Shown here piece by piece: positions 13,601-25,260 of a stretch of DNA of 64,000 nucleotides. The DNA is taken from positions 711,556-775,555 of the forward strand of contig VYZB01000014.1 in NCBI GenBank assembly GCA_013397455.1. Reading direction: 5' to 3'. Each line of letters starts with the position of its first letter. Within the stretch, counting starts at the first letter, position 1. The stretch is from Crotophaga sulcirostris. Taxonomy: Eukaryota; Chordata; Aves; Cuculiformes; Crotophagidae. The notes beneath the pieces are model-generated. The model searched no databases and was not told the DNA's origin. It worked only from the letters and a program-made list of their open reading frames with translations. The position numbers and the translations under genes are program-made.

Positions 13601-16600
13601 CGCACAAGGGGGACTGTGATCCTGCTAAGGGAACCCACAACTCCTGTCCTGGTTTGTCACCTCTCCTGAGAAACAGGAGTCATACACTTTGCTTTCTCAT
13701 CCATTCCTCAAGTATGGGGAGACTGAAAACGCACACAGAAATGCAAAGAGAGGGTGAACATAATGTAAAAAAGCAGAGACTGGAAAAACTAGAGAAGTGT
13801 CCACCCACCACATGGGTGTTCCCTCCACTGCTTAAATTTCTCTAAGCACCCTGACTGCTGCAACCAGGAGCTAAATGGGAAACTCTGTTATCATAAAGAC
13901 CAAGACCAGTGTCCTCTCTAGACATGCCCTGACACTTGACAATATTTCCCCTTTGTCATTGCAGCTGCACTTGAAAGAGATCCAGCACTGAACAGGAACT
14001 TCCATGAGGAACAAGCATTGGAGAAAGACCACTGCAGGGACCCAGACAGAAGGCGCACCAGCAAGGCAAGAGAACATCTGATGGAGCTGGAAACTTCAGA
14101 CACATTTACTTACTGCATTTGGCATCTGGAGGAGTGGGGACTGTGTGAAGAAAAAGACATCCATCATTCCTGAAAAGACTTAAAAGTTCATGGGCACCTC
14201 GGTGGGTTGTAAAGCACCAATGGAATCATCAAGTCACCGGTGGTTCATGCATTAGGAATCCCATGCCAAGAGTTCACTTTCTGCACTGTCATCTACAGCT
14301 CCGAGTGCCCAGGCTTCCTTGTAGCATGGGCAGGCGCAGAGGGTCACAGGTAATGACGGATCTTCACTCAAACATGTTTTTATTCAAATGAATAAAACAG
14401 AAAAGACACAGAGTGCTCAGACTCCAAGCCTCCACATTAACAGAACTACGGTTCATCAATTTTTAAATCCACTTTTTAGCTTCCTCCTAAAAGTCAAAAA
14501 GTAGCTACAATAGATAGTCTTGCAAAACACAGCATCTGTTCTCTTTCATTCCATGGTTATAGATAACCTTCATAAGCTGATTTGCTCATGACAATAAATT
14601 TATTTTCAGAAATTATACTCCTGATCTAATATGAAACAATAAATAATTCAGAAGTTTCACATTATTACAGGGAATTATATTTAGGAGATCAACTAGGGAT
14701 CTCTGTAATGAGAAACATTCACCTTGCTAGAGGAATGCTACTCTGCATTTAATCTTATAATATTCCCTTCAGGGTGTACAAGACAGCTTGCTGGAAAATA
14801 TAATGACTCCTTGACTGTTTTCTGAAGCAAAAAAAAGAGTAAAGAAAACAGTGATATGGAAATGAGATCTACATTTTATTTGAAATTCCGTATGCACTAT
14901 TTTAAAGCCACCTTGCTTCAATATGGAGAAAATCAAAAGGTTTTGATGAGCTTGATGACGTTGTTTAGAAAAAGAGAGATTAAAACCATGAAGAAACAAG
15001 AAGATGGAGCATATTAATAGAAAGTCACTCGTATTTCACAAACAGCAAAAGATCTGTTTCAGCTGTTTACCCTCTCTTATTCGCTACTGGGAAGAGAAAA
15101 GCCGGTTCACAAAGTTCCCATTGGCCAAAAAGGAAAAGCATCTGTTGAAGCCACCAGTGACTCGTTAACCGAGAGCAGCAGCAGCGATGCTCATGCCGTG
15201 CAGCTCCGTTCTTACCAGCGGCTCCCGGGCACCCAGCGCCAGTTAGAGCTGAGAACTGCGGCAAGGCAGGAACGCAGGGCATGGCCACGTCTGGGCGCTG
15301 ATCTCAAAGCAACTGGATGGTAATCAAGGATTTTGCTCTTGGCCATCCCCTCCAACCACTGTAACTTATGTTCGTCAAAAGAGGGAAACTCTCTACTTTT
15401 TCCAGCTGAAGTCAATGTTGGGTGTCTGCTGCACGCAGGGTAATGAAAACTGACATACGCAGCCATCTTCCAAACGAGGTAACTAAACAATATATACATC
15501 CTTCCCACCAGTCTGAGGTCTCCAAGAAAAAGCATTAAATTGTCAGTATGTATGATCAACTCTGAAGTAAAAATAAATATTACTGATGATGACAGCATGC
15601 TATTGTATCTCTGCATCATTATGCCAGAGGTGTACATTTCGAAAGCATCCCATGAGAACTAGGCAGACAACACCATTAATTGCCTGTGGGATTTAGGCAT
15701 GCCATTTAGATACAACAGCCTGAAAAAAACATGTCTAAATCTTTTAAATGTTTTATCATTTTTTAAGCATGCTACATTCTGCCTCAGACCATTTCAAACT
15801 ACAGTCTTTAGTGTAATTAAAAGTCTACTCACAATGAACTTTGTGGCAAAAAAAGAAAACTTATCGTAATAACTAAAAATAATCTAAAAGATCAACTTTG
15901 CTACTCCAGAAAGTACAGCGACACATAGTCTGCAATGCAAAGGAGTTACAGGAACAGGTATCTCAAAAATTTCCATGTTGGTTTCCAGCCATGTTATTAT
16001 TATTACACACCAAATGTCCATAGACAACTGCAATCACAAAAATTATTAGGCTAAGAATTCCTACTGAGGCACTAATTTCAGGTTTTCATTTTGAAACAAG
16101 AATTCTGACTGGAATCAAGTATTAGTGTGTTGGGGTTCTTTCTCTAGTAAGTCTCAAACCCTGATGGTCTATATCATATTTGCTCAATAACCAATAGAGA
16201 GCTGACTATCTTTCAAACAAGGCTCCTGTCCCTGCATCATAAGATTCCCCAACAGTAATGTGGAGACATTGACCCCTGCCAACTCTCTTTACATTTTTCT
16301 TCAGTTTTGACAGTTTTCCTCCAGAACTGACTTCATCAAATATATTCACAAATTGCTATCTTGTTGCTTTCATTCTAGTTCATCGGAGAGTAGGTTTACT
16401 ACTACTTTAATACTATTTCATAAACAGCCTAGCAAGATATGTGCAATCCATAAGAGGCACTGTGGATATGTAGCATCCAGACGTAATGCCATCCATCCAT
16501 AGGGAGTCACAAGAATAAAACTCATATTCATTGTAAATCTTGAGCCAAATAAGAAAATGTTCTTTCTCAACCTCATTTCTATTACCCTACGAAATGCAGC

Positions 16601-18029
16601 TAAACTATTTGTTACAGGTACTGGTTAACAGCATTTACTACAAATATGTTAAAATGACATATATTTCAATTAATTAGATTTCCAGGGGAGTAATGTGGTA
16701 TTTGGACTTTGACATTAAATCAATTTGAGCTTTACAGATACTCTTGACAACCCCACCCGTAAAATCAATAGTAAAACCTTGTATTCCTCTGAAAGGACAA
16801 TGGTATCTATGTGAAAACAGGAATTTAAATGAAATTGGAATTGTCTGTAGCAGGTAGCTTTGGGATTATTCTAGCACTTTTACAGTATTTAACATGACTT
16901 CTGAGTTATTCTTAATCTTATACTCTCAATCACAATACAGAGGTTCTTTAAAGATGTGATTGAGTACCATGAATATTTTCTGTATGGTATCGTGTACATG
17001 GCACTTTCTCTTTTTTTTCATTATCAAAGGAAAGTTAAACAGTCTGGGGACTGGTTTAAGGTAAAACACGTATCTTTTGTTAACATTTACTCCACCGCAC
17101 AAATTGCACACTGATGGTAAGATTCTAAATTATCCTTACAGTGAGGAGCAGCAGTGAAAATCACTATGGGAACACTGGAAAGAGAAGGCGGTATCCTTTG
17201 CACAGAACGAAACTTTTTTCTCTTTTGTGATACATAATAGAAATTATTACTTTTTAAGATGGCTTTTGTGGCTGTCACCACTCATCTTCCAGTTTCTCAT
17301 TATGTTAAAAAACAATAACAAAGAAAAAGTGGTTTTTTTCCAGAGATACCATAACCATCAGTCTAGGAACCAAGACCTGACAGTGACAGAAGGAAAAAGC
17401 GAGACACACTTTCACAATCACTGAAAATATTAAGGCTTGAAATGGGAAACAAAATGAAAGAGTCCTCAAGAATGCAGCTACCACAAAACAATTCTGAATC
17501 TCCCAGAGAAGAGTGGAAGAATATAAATATTCATTGTGTTCAACAGAGAATAGCACATTGCATGCTCACTGCAAAACAGAGACACTTTAGTATATGTTGA
17601 GGCCTCATAACAATGGGATTTGCCAATTAAATCTGAGGGGTGTGATCATTTCGGTTGTGATACGGCGAACAACATGCCGAGAGACACGCAGATGAAAGGG
17701 TTTTGAATCACTGCAATATTCTGTTTCAGGCTGCTTTTCTTTCCTCCTATGTAAATAAGAGAATGAAATGTGGTAGACAAGCCTGGGGAGACTTAAAGGA
17801 AGGTTATTTTGAGGTTGTTTTTCTTTACTTAAGACAGCTAAATGCTAAACTAATACCAGCTATATTTACCTTTCTTTTAAAGCCTGTAAATTGCACCTAA
17901 TTAATAGACCCTCATGAAGTAGAATACCTGCATTCCCTCTTGGATCTTATGAAATTTTTCCCTGTTACATCTCATGATTAAATCCTGGGTCTGCGCTGTG
18001 CATGTCTAAAGAAATTAATTCCCTTGGCT

Positions 18030-18300
18030 TCTTCCACCTAGGTGGGAAGGTCAGAGGATGCCACCCTGCCACCACCGTAATTGTGACTCCTTCCATTGCA
18101 AGCAGCTAGAAACCCCTCCCTGTGACTCTCTGAGGCCGAGGAGGAAAGGGAGGGCCTAACGCAGGCCAACAGCGTTCCCAGAGCGCAGCACTGAAGCACT
18201 GCCCACATTCCTGCAGGATTCACTGGGAACATTCCTCCCAGCAGGTCAGCAGGTTCCCCACCCACTCCTTTTCCAAGGGCCGAGTGGGGTGAGGCACTGC
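18030..18300. other. Weak GC-rich patch
   Basis: GC content rises locally and there are about eight or nine CpGs in 270 bases by hand count. No coding frame with a recognised motif crosses it. It may be an old CpG-containing repeat, a regulatory patch or random variation. Confidence 0.25.
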
Positions 18301-20099
18301 GGTGCCAGACCCAAGGTTACCATCATCACCACTGTTCACATTAAGGCAGCACCGGGGAGCCAAGCCATGGACCACAGTCCCAGATCAAGCGCAGGTCAAG
18401 CAGAATATAAACCTGTCTTGCTTGAAAATCTTATAATCCAGCAGAAGACAAGAAACCCTAATAGACAAAAACATAGAATGAAAGCCTGTTGCCTCTTGTT
18501 GTTAACAACCTCTCTCGATAACTTTGAATTATTACATTTCTGGTGTATGTGCCACAGAAAAAGAGCTATCTGAGGAGAGTTTTGGAGGAGAACCAAGATC
18601 ACTTTATGCGAGCGTGCTGGGAGCTGTTCTGCCCTAGGGCATGGAACGCGGCGCTGGAAGCACTGCTGACAAGGTGGCACATCACACTCTGCATTCACTT
18701 CGTTTCTGAACTGATCCAAGGCTCTTATGTGTCCAGTATGGTCATTGTTACTGTTTAACTGGTTGGCACAGATAATTAAAGAAATCTAAAGAGAAAACTC
18801 CTTTATGTATATCTATATTTAAATAATGTTTCCGATGTCATGTATAAACCCCATCTCTACTAGCAACTTCCAGAGAATTTCAGCCCTCAGCAAATGCTGT
18901 AAGACATTGTCATTTTAACATGACATAAACTTATATACTTACAAAATGAAGCCACCAAAACCTCAAACACTCCACAAAAGGTACCAATGATAACACCTGG
19001 CTGTCTGGAGGATCATTTATAAGAACTTAACCAAATAAGATCAGCTAATATATTTAAATAACAAGTTTTTGTCCATTTACATGGTGTCTTGTGACAACTA
19101 GCAAAGTGTTTTCAGTGAGCATGCAGTGTCTGGTTTCAGGCCATAGTCTACAACACATATTCTGACTGCCAGTCACCATTATGCCTATATGGCAGACATC
19201 CTATAATCTTCATGCGTCAATATAAATTAGACCTAAGCTCATTTTTCTTGGTAATCTCATTTACCCTCTTCCAGCAACGCCCAGCCTCCAGTGTATGTAC
19301 AGCTATACGCTAAGGCCCATTCTGGTCTCTCAAAATCATTGTCACAATTTCCTTTGACTTCGGCAAGACTTGGATTTGGTCTAGGGAATTTATCCATCCC
19401 ATTTATTTGTGAAGTTTTTGCTGAGTTTGTAAATCCATGGAGTAACGTTCATATTGCAGGAAAAGAAATTTGTTAAATGTGACAGAGTTGATAAATTTCT
19501 CAGGCACAGGAAAGTTTGGAGGATGCTATTGCTGTAGTCTGAGCAGTCACCTGGACACTGGGTGACAGCAAACTGGTTAATCCAAAGGGCTTCATGAGAA
19601 TTTTTTAAAACAGTTTCTGCTCCATGCTTTTGAATGGCAGCACAACTATTGTCAGATTCTGTATTGAAATGCAGTACAGGGAGGGAGATGTGAATAAGTT
19701 AAGCAATAGTCACCTTCCAGGCACTTACTGCTGATCCGTAAGCCTTACAGTCAGTAGTATCATCATTTTGGGGGTCATACACCCAAGAAATTTCATTTTG
19801 CTTAGTTATCAGCACTTCATTGCTGCAAAATAATTCAGATTCAGCTAGAAAAATGAGCTTACCAATCAGTTAAGACTTAGCTCTGGACTCTGCTTGTCAA
19901 AAGTAATCCAGAGAGAAGCAGATGAATAAAAACAAGTAAAGGGTAATGACAATTTTCATAAGCAAACTAGGAACAGCTGCTCCAAGGCCAGTAACTGGAA
20001 AAAAAGATGTTAATGATCCTACATTAGTTGGGTAAAGTGTCACTGCTAAAACAAATCAGCCCAGAGTTGAACCATTGTGTGGCTCTACATCAGTACCAA

Positions 20100-20290
20100 T
20101 TAAGGTGGCAGATGATGTATAAAGAGCTTGGACAAAGGATATTATTATGTTACGAGTTGTATTGATTTTTACAAGGCTTGTTTGATTGACTGACTGATAC
20201 TATCAAGTAATTAGCTTTAATCTTGGGTTACAATGACCAGCAGAAATCCTGAATCAGGTTATGTTTGATCTTTGATAGTACTTTACTGAT
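20100..20290. promoter_or_regulatory. Conserved-element-like block (tentative)
   Basis: The block lacks homopolymer decay and is dense in short transcription-factor-like words: caagtaattag (homeodomain core TAATTA-like), ctttgat (TCF/LEF-like) and acaaagg (SOX-like). A 9-bp inverted pair, tactatcaa at 20198 and ttgatagta at 20272, is also present. Such words are frequent in AT-rich DNA. Conservation cannot be judged from one sequence, so this is only an impression. Confidence 0.15.
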
Positions 20291-22126
20291 AGGAAAGTGC
20301 TTAAATAAGGCAGAACCCTTGTTTCCTTTGTGAAGCCAGTGTCACACAGCTCGTCAGTGCAGAGCACTGCACACCCAGGAGGTGTGGGGCTGCGCACAAA
20401 TCCTGGGCACACAGACAGTGGTCAGTGAAGAACAACCTGATAAGGCAGTCCAGCACAGAAGTTCTTCATAACTGGTTTGCTGTTTTGCATATCCAACATT
20501 AAAAGTGCATATGTAAATTAGTATGCAAATACAGAGTTGTTTTTTTTTTTTAAAGATCCACACTTTCTTTTCCTAAAAGACAGCCACAGGGGACAAAGAG
20601 GGGGAAGATGGCCAAACCTCTTGTCCACTGTTGCCGCCTCTCCCACTGGCAGAGCCAGGACATTTACGGAAGCATTTACAATTTGCAAGCTCATTAACCA
20701 TAAGAAAACCAGAGTAATGCAGTGTCAGGAATCCAGCCTTACAAGCAAGCATCTCCAGTGCACTTCTGATCCCAAATCCCAAGCTGACCCTTTGTTACTT
20801 GAAAGGGAATTCCAAGAGGGGCAGAGGACCAGCTTGTAGACATTGGTGATACCTCCGCCAGGACAACTAGCAGCAAGATGCCTTGGTTTTCTTTTTTGGC
20901 CTCGGGTCTTTTAACTCTGTTTCACATACGTGCCTAATTTTAGACTCAGACTATGAAAAACAAGGCATGTTTTGCTCTTGGAGCTGCCCAGTACACCTTC
21001 TGATTTCCACAAACATAGTTGCCTTCCCTCCATCTGCATTTGGATACTTGCCTCTGCTCAGTGTGCTGCCTCTGCTTCCTCAAGTATCACCTCCCTACAC
21101 ACATTTCCTCACACACCCCGGTCCACCTGATCCAATACAATTCAGCACCATAGTCATTAAGCTCTCTGCTTTCTCCCACTCATGTCTCATTTTTTTCCTA
21201 TATACACACACTACCCATTTTTCCATAGGTTTATCCCCTCTTCCTGAGCAAAGCTCCTCTATTTAAAGGCCACTACTTAGACCCCTTTCCTGTTTAAATG
21301 AATAAAACCTATAATCTGGTAGTAAGAGCAAATACCGTCAATGAATGTTCTCACTTCTGCTTCTCCACCTCCTTTCAGCGTGTCAGCTTTCCATGTGACA
21401 AGTTACACCTGGCTGCAGCCATCTCAACACCCCTGTTCGGAAAGCATCTGTCAAATCTTCAACCACATGCATATTATAAATAACACCACTGAGATCACGG
21501 CTGCAAATGTGCTGTGATTTTTACAACAGGCAGCCTCACTGAATTAAAACCTAGAGTAGCGCTGATGGTACCTATCTGTAAGAGAAACAGAGTGTTATTT
21601 CTGCCACTGCACTAGTTACTGGCTTGCAGTATATTCAGGCTCAAATACCATTTTCGTTTATTAGGATAATTTTGTATTCATAGCATTCAAACAGTTTGAA
21701 AAATAGAGGTAGCGTGAGCAAGTTACAGCTCAGCTTATCTCTGTGGTGCTTTTCATGTCAAACCCAGTTCTTGGTCATCAGGGCAGGGTAGCAGCGGTGG
21801 TGTTGAAACACTGAGTTTTCTTGTTAAACCTCCCTTTTTCCCCCTTTTTGTTGATGTACAGTTCTTTGCTCCCAGAATGAATTCTCAGTTCCTTTTCTTG
21901 TGACACATTTTGTGCATTGATATTTATTGTGGGTTTGGCTATATATATGTATGCCCCAGGGCTTCAGCTCTTATCAAGAGAGAGATTCAGTTCCTCAAAG
22001 CTGCAGGTCCTGTTTTTTCTGGTTCAACAAATCCTTGCTCTGGAAGTTTCTGGGTTTCTGCCTCCTGAGAATTCACAAACTAAGTCAAAGTTCCAGAGTA
22101 AAGATAAATGTCTGTATATGTCACAG

Positions 22127-22158
22127 AAAAAAAAAAAAAGAAAGAAAAAAGAAAAAAA
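22127..22158 (+). repeat. A-rich tract (A and GAAA runs)
   Basis: Thirteen A residues are followed by GAAA and GAAAAAA units. It may be a simple repeat that grew from a poly(A) run. The 200 bases upstream resemble no mRNA I recognise, so there is no support for a processed pseudogene. Confidence 0.75.
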
Positions 22159-24929
22159 TCAAAGCAGTTCTGATCAAATAGCGCTGCCAGCTCATCTGAA
22201 AACTGTACTAATTTAGACTGAAACAGCATAAGCTGAGGCAAGCAGGCAGGCATTCACAACCACCCTGGACCCCAGAAGAAAGCTTCCACCCCCTGGTCTT
22301 GCTGAGAGCCAGGTGATCCTCAGAACCAGGGTCAGAACTTGGTTCAGCCTTACCACAGCCCGGCTCATGCCCTCCTGAGAGCCGTTCTTCTTAAAAAGAA
22401 CACATTTGAGTTAAAAGTTTGCTTGATGACTTTCACAAACAAACAGCCTCTGTGAGTGCAAATTACCCACAAAACCCCCAGTAACCAGGTTTGGAAAACC
22501 TGACTCCATCTGAATGGAACTTATTTTATTTCTTCCTTTTAACAGGAATTTGTATAACCTGCCGTTGTTTTTACAGTCATTCTGAAGATGATGTAGCGTA
22601 TTCAAAAGAAAGTTTAAGAACACAATAAAGTAGGCTGTTCCTTACCATGACTTGTAAATGTCAAACAGTGCTGCCTGGGAAAACTTCCCTAGTGCTGGAG
22701 ACGAGGGCATGGGGAGGACAAGACAGACGGCATCAGCGATGAAAACAAGCACATAAAACTGAGATTTTTACATCTCCTGTGAAATCATCTGTCTTCACTT
22801 TGAAAACTGTCAAGCTGGTGACACAATCATCAAATTTTTTATATATATTTTTTTAAGGAAGGTAGGCAAATGTGGCCTCCAGGAGAGCATTAAAAAGGAC
22901 TGGCATGGATAAGGCTTCTACCCATGGTGACAGCATAGCCAGCAGTGGCTGCTATGTATTCTAGGGATCTCCCTCCCTTTCTCATTTAATACTCATTTTT
23001 TTTTGCAAAAGAGAAATAAAGCATCCACACAGCTTCATACAATAACTGTCCATTTCCTTCTGACGGGATAAGAATTAAGCTAATGGGACAATCTCAGGAA
23101 GCAGAAATTCGACACAAACCAGACAGCAGGTACTTCCCAAGCAGATTGCTCTGAAACAGAAATAATGCCATGTATTTCCCGAACATTATAAGCCTCCATC
23201 CAAAGTACCAAAAAACTAACCAAGCCTCTAGTCCCTAAAATAGCTTTTAGCATGAAAATAAAGATTGCAGAGACTCCATGAAATCTAAGGATATGCCACT
23301 TTGGATTTTCTATGGAAAATTCTTAGATAATAAAATAACATACAGCAATACAGAACCTTAAGATACATTAATTTAAAATAAAGCCAGGAAAGACAAGGTT
23401 AAATTTGTACAAAATGAATATATTACATGCTCGGTGGCAGGAGAATATCACATGTTCATCCCATTTTGAGAATGATGGCCAAATTATTCTTTCTTGTAGT
23501 GAAACCCTAGCCCTGTTGAAATCAATAGCTGTATTATCAGAGCTTCACTGTCATCTCAGTCTTTATGACTGCCAGCTCTTTGGCCAATGAAACAAAATTT
23601 CAAAGAAAGAATACCATCTTCAAAGGGTCTTTATTCACTCTAATATACAGGCATGTATACTCAGGAAATTTTTTACTATTATGACAGACCTGATGTTCAT
23701 TTTTTGGTCCTATAAAAACAGCAGATGCCTTACTAGGCAAAATGGGAAAGACAGGAAGGATAATGATAGTTTAACAATCCTGTTTAGGAGGGGAAAATGT
23801 ATTCTGGTGAGTTTGGGGAGTGTTCTTTTATCTGCTTTGCTGCAAAGAACTCTCTCTTTGTGAAACAGCCAATATTCAATAGTTGTGATTGTTCTTTTTC
23901 ATTCTAAAATAACTAACACAAATTACAGATAAAATTGAAGATATTAGATTTTGTCTCAAGTTCCAGCTGTTGGATTGGCTCTGGATTTTTGAAGCAGCTG
24001 TAATTCACCACCACTGCAAGAGCTCCTCACTCCTCTGCCTGCCCCCTAAATGATTTCCATGCAGGCACGGCCAGTGCCAGGTCTCTCTAACCACTCTAAA
24101 GCTAACACAGGTCTTGTGTGCTTCTCTTAGTCCAGAAAACCACGAGCTACTTTTGTGTTTGTCCTATTTCAGCTGCTATTGCCTCATTCCTACAGTCAAG
24201 ATTCAGTTACAAAGCCATTTCTTGAAGCCAAGTGTTATCCCATGATTTCTGTTTTAACAGCAGCTACCAAAAAAGTCAGCAACATTTCATGTTATCTTAA
24301 GAGTGTCTTGATAAGCAATTCAAATTCTAACAGGCTGAGCAGCTACCAAAAGGGCTTCCCCACACACCACGTGCACTGAAGAACATCGCTGTTTCTTTCC
24401 AACTTTAGCTGGATGTGGTATGGATATTTTTATCATAGAAAATCTACTAGTACAGTTATTTTCTTCTTATTATTTTCTTTCTAAAGAAACCTTAGCATTT
24501 AAAAGCATTTTAGCAAATTAGAACTGAAATGCCTTTGTTTAAGCAACAAAACCTGCTCTCTGATGACTCAAATAGCACTACGAGTCCAGTCAACATTAAT
24601 AATAATGACAGTCAGCAACCATTCAAGACAGCAATTAAAATAAAGTTATCTCCTGAGTTTTAAGGGCCACTTACTTAGCAGGAAAAGACTTCATATACAC
24701 ACTGACACACAGATGGCACTTTAGTTCTTACAAAAGAAATAAGACTCAAATATCTCTCAGAAACATTCAGAACCCAATTGATAATTTTAATATCTCCTTT
24801 CTCAAGAGAACTGTCTGCATCTGAAGATCGATTCCCAAATCACATGGATATCAGAAAAGGTTTACACCAAGAATTTACAGCAATAAAACTAAAATATTCC
24901 TTTAACAAGTTCAGTAGAGGCCAGAGGAG
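22159..24929. other. Non-coding stretch, no recognised gene
   Basis: About 2.8 kb of AT-rich sequence with no transposon or RNA gene recognised and only short motif-free frames. A donor-like site (minus strand, catg|gtaagg near 22644) has only a weak acceptor 29 nt upstream of it. Confidence 0.5.
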
Positions 24930-25260
24930 GTTTCAAACCACAGCACCATCTGCGATGGCCCTGCACCTCCACTGTGGGCAAAGAGAGCACCAAGGGGATG
25001 CGCTGAGGTGCTGCCACCGGCCGGCAGCGGGCACCACCCTCCCAGGCAGGTCTCAGGGCCAGCCTCAGTTACTGTGGCCAAGCAGAAGCCCAGGTGCCTC
25101 GGCAACATTAGGAGAGGAGGTGAGAGAAGCAGGGCTCTGCAGCCAAGGGCAGCGCGGGAGGGCAGGGGGAGATTTGCCTCCGGATCAGCCCCGGAAGGAC
25201 GGAGAAGTGATCTGGTCTGTGAGAGCCAGCAGCACAAGAACAGCCCAAGAGCCGATGCAG
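24930..25260. other. GC- and CpG-richer patch
   Basis: About twelve CpGs in 330 bases by hand count, in an otherwise AT-rich neighbourhood. Because stops are scarce in GC-rich DNA, the patch lengthens frames on both strands (177 codons plus at 24778-25311, 120 codons minus at 24911-25273). The simultaneous opening of both strands argues that composition, not coding, explains them. A small regulatory CpG patch is possible. Confidence 0.4.

Larger units (their letters stand above)
7111..14999. other. Non-coding stretch, no recognised gene
   Basis: About 7.9 kb, mostly AT-rich, without an identifiable gene, tRNA or transposon. It holds many short A or T runs, a T-rich run with one undetermined base (10591-10613), and a slightly GC-richer piece near 12960-13850. 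Short frames on both strands show no family motif. The 31-nt segment with splice-like borders at 8849-8879 is listed separately. Confidence 0.5.
15000..22126. other. Non-coding stretch, no recognised gene
   Basis: About 7.1 kb of mixed sequence. A minus-strand frame of 141 codons at 15212-15637 has no recognised domain and partly covers a GC-richer piece; I treat it as chance. A CpG-richer patch lies near 18030-18300. A T run sits at 20540-20551. The block near 20100-20290 is described separately. Confidence 0.5.

Noticed and set aside
15212..15637. 141-codon minus-strand frame
   Set aside because: No family motif and no convincing splice borders, and its length is within chance for a window of this size.
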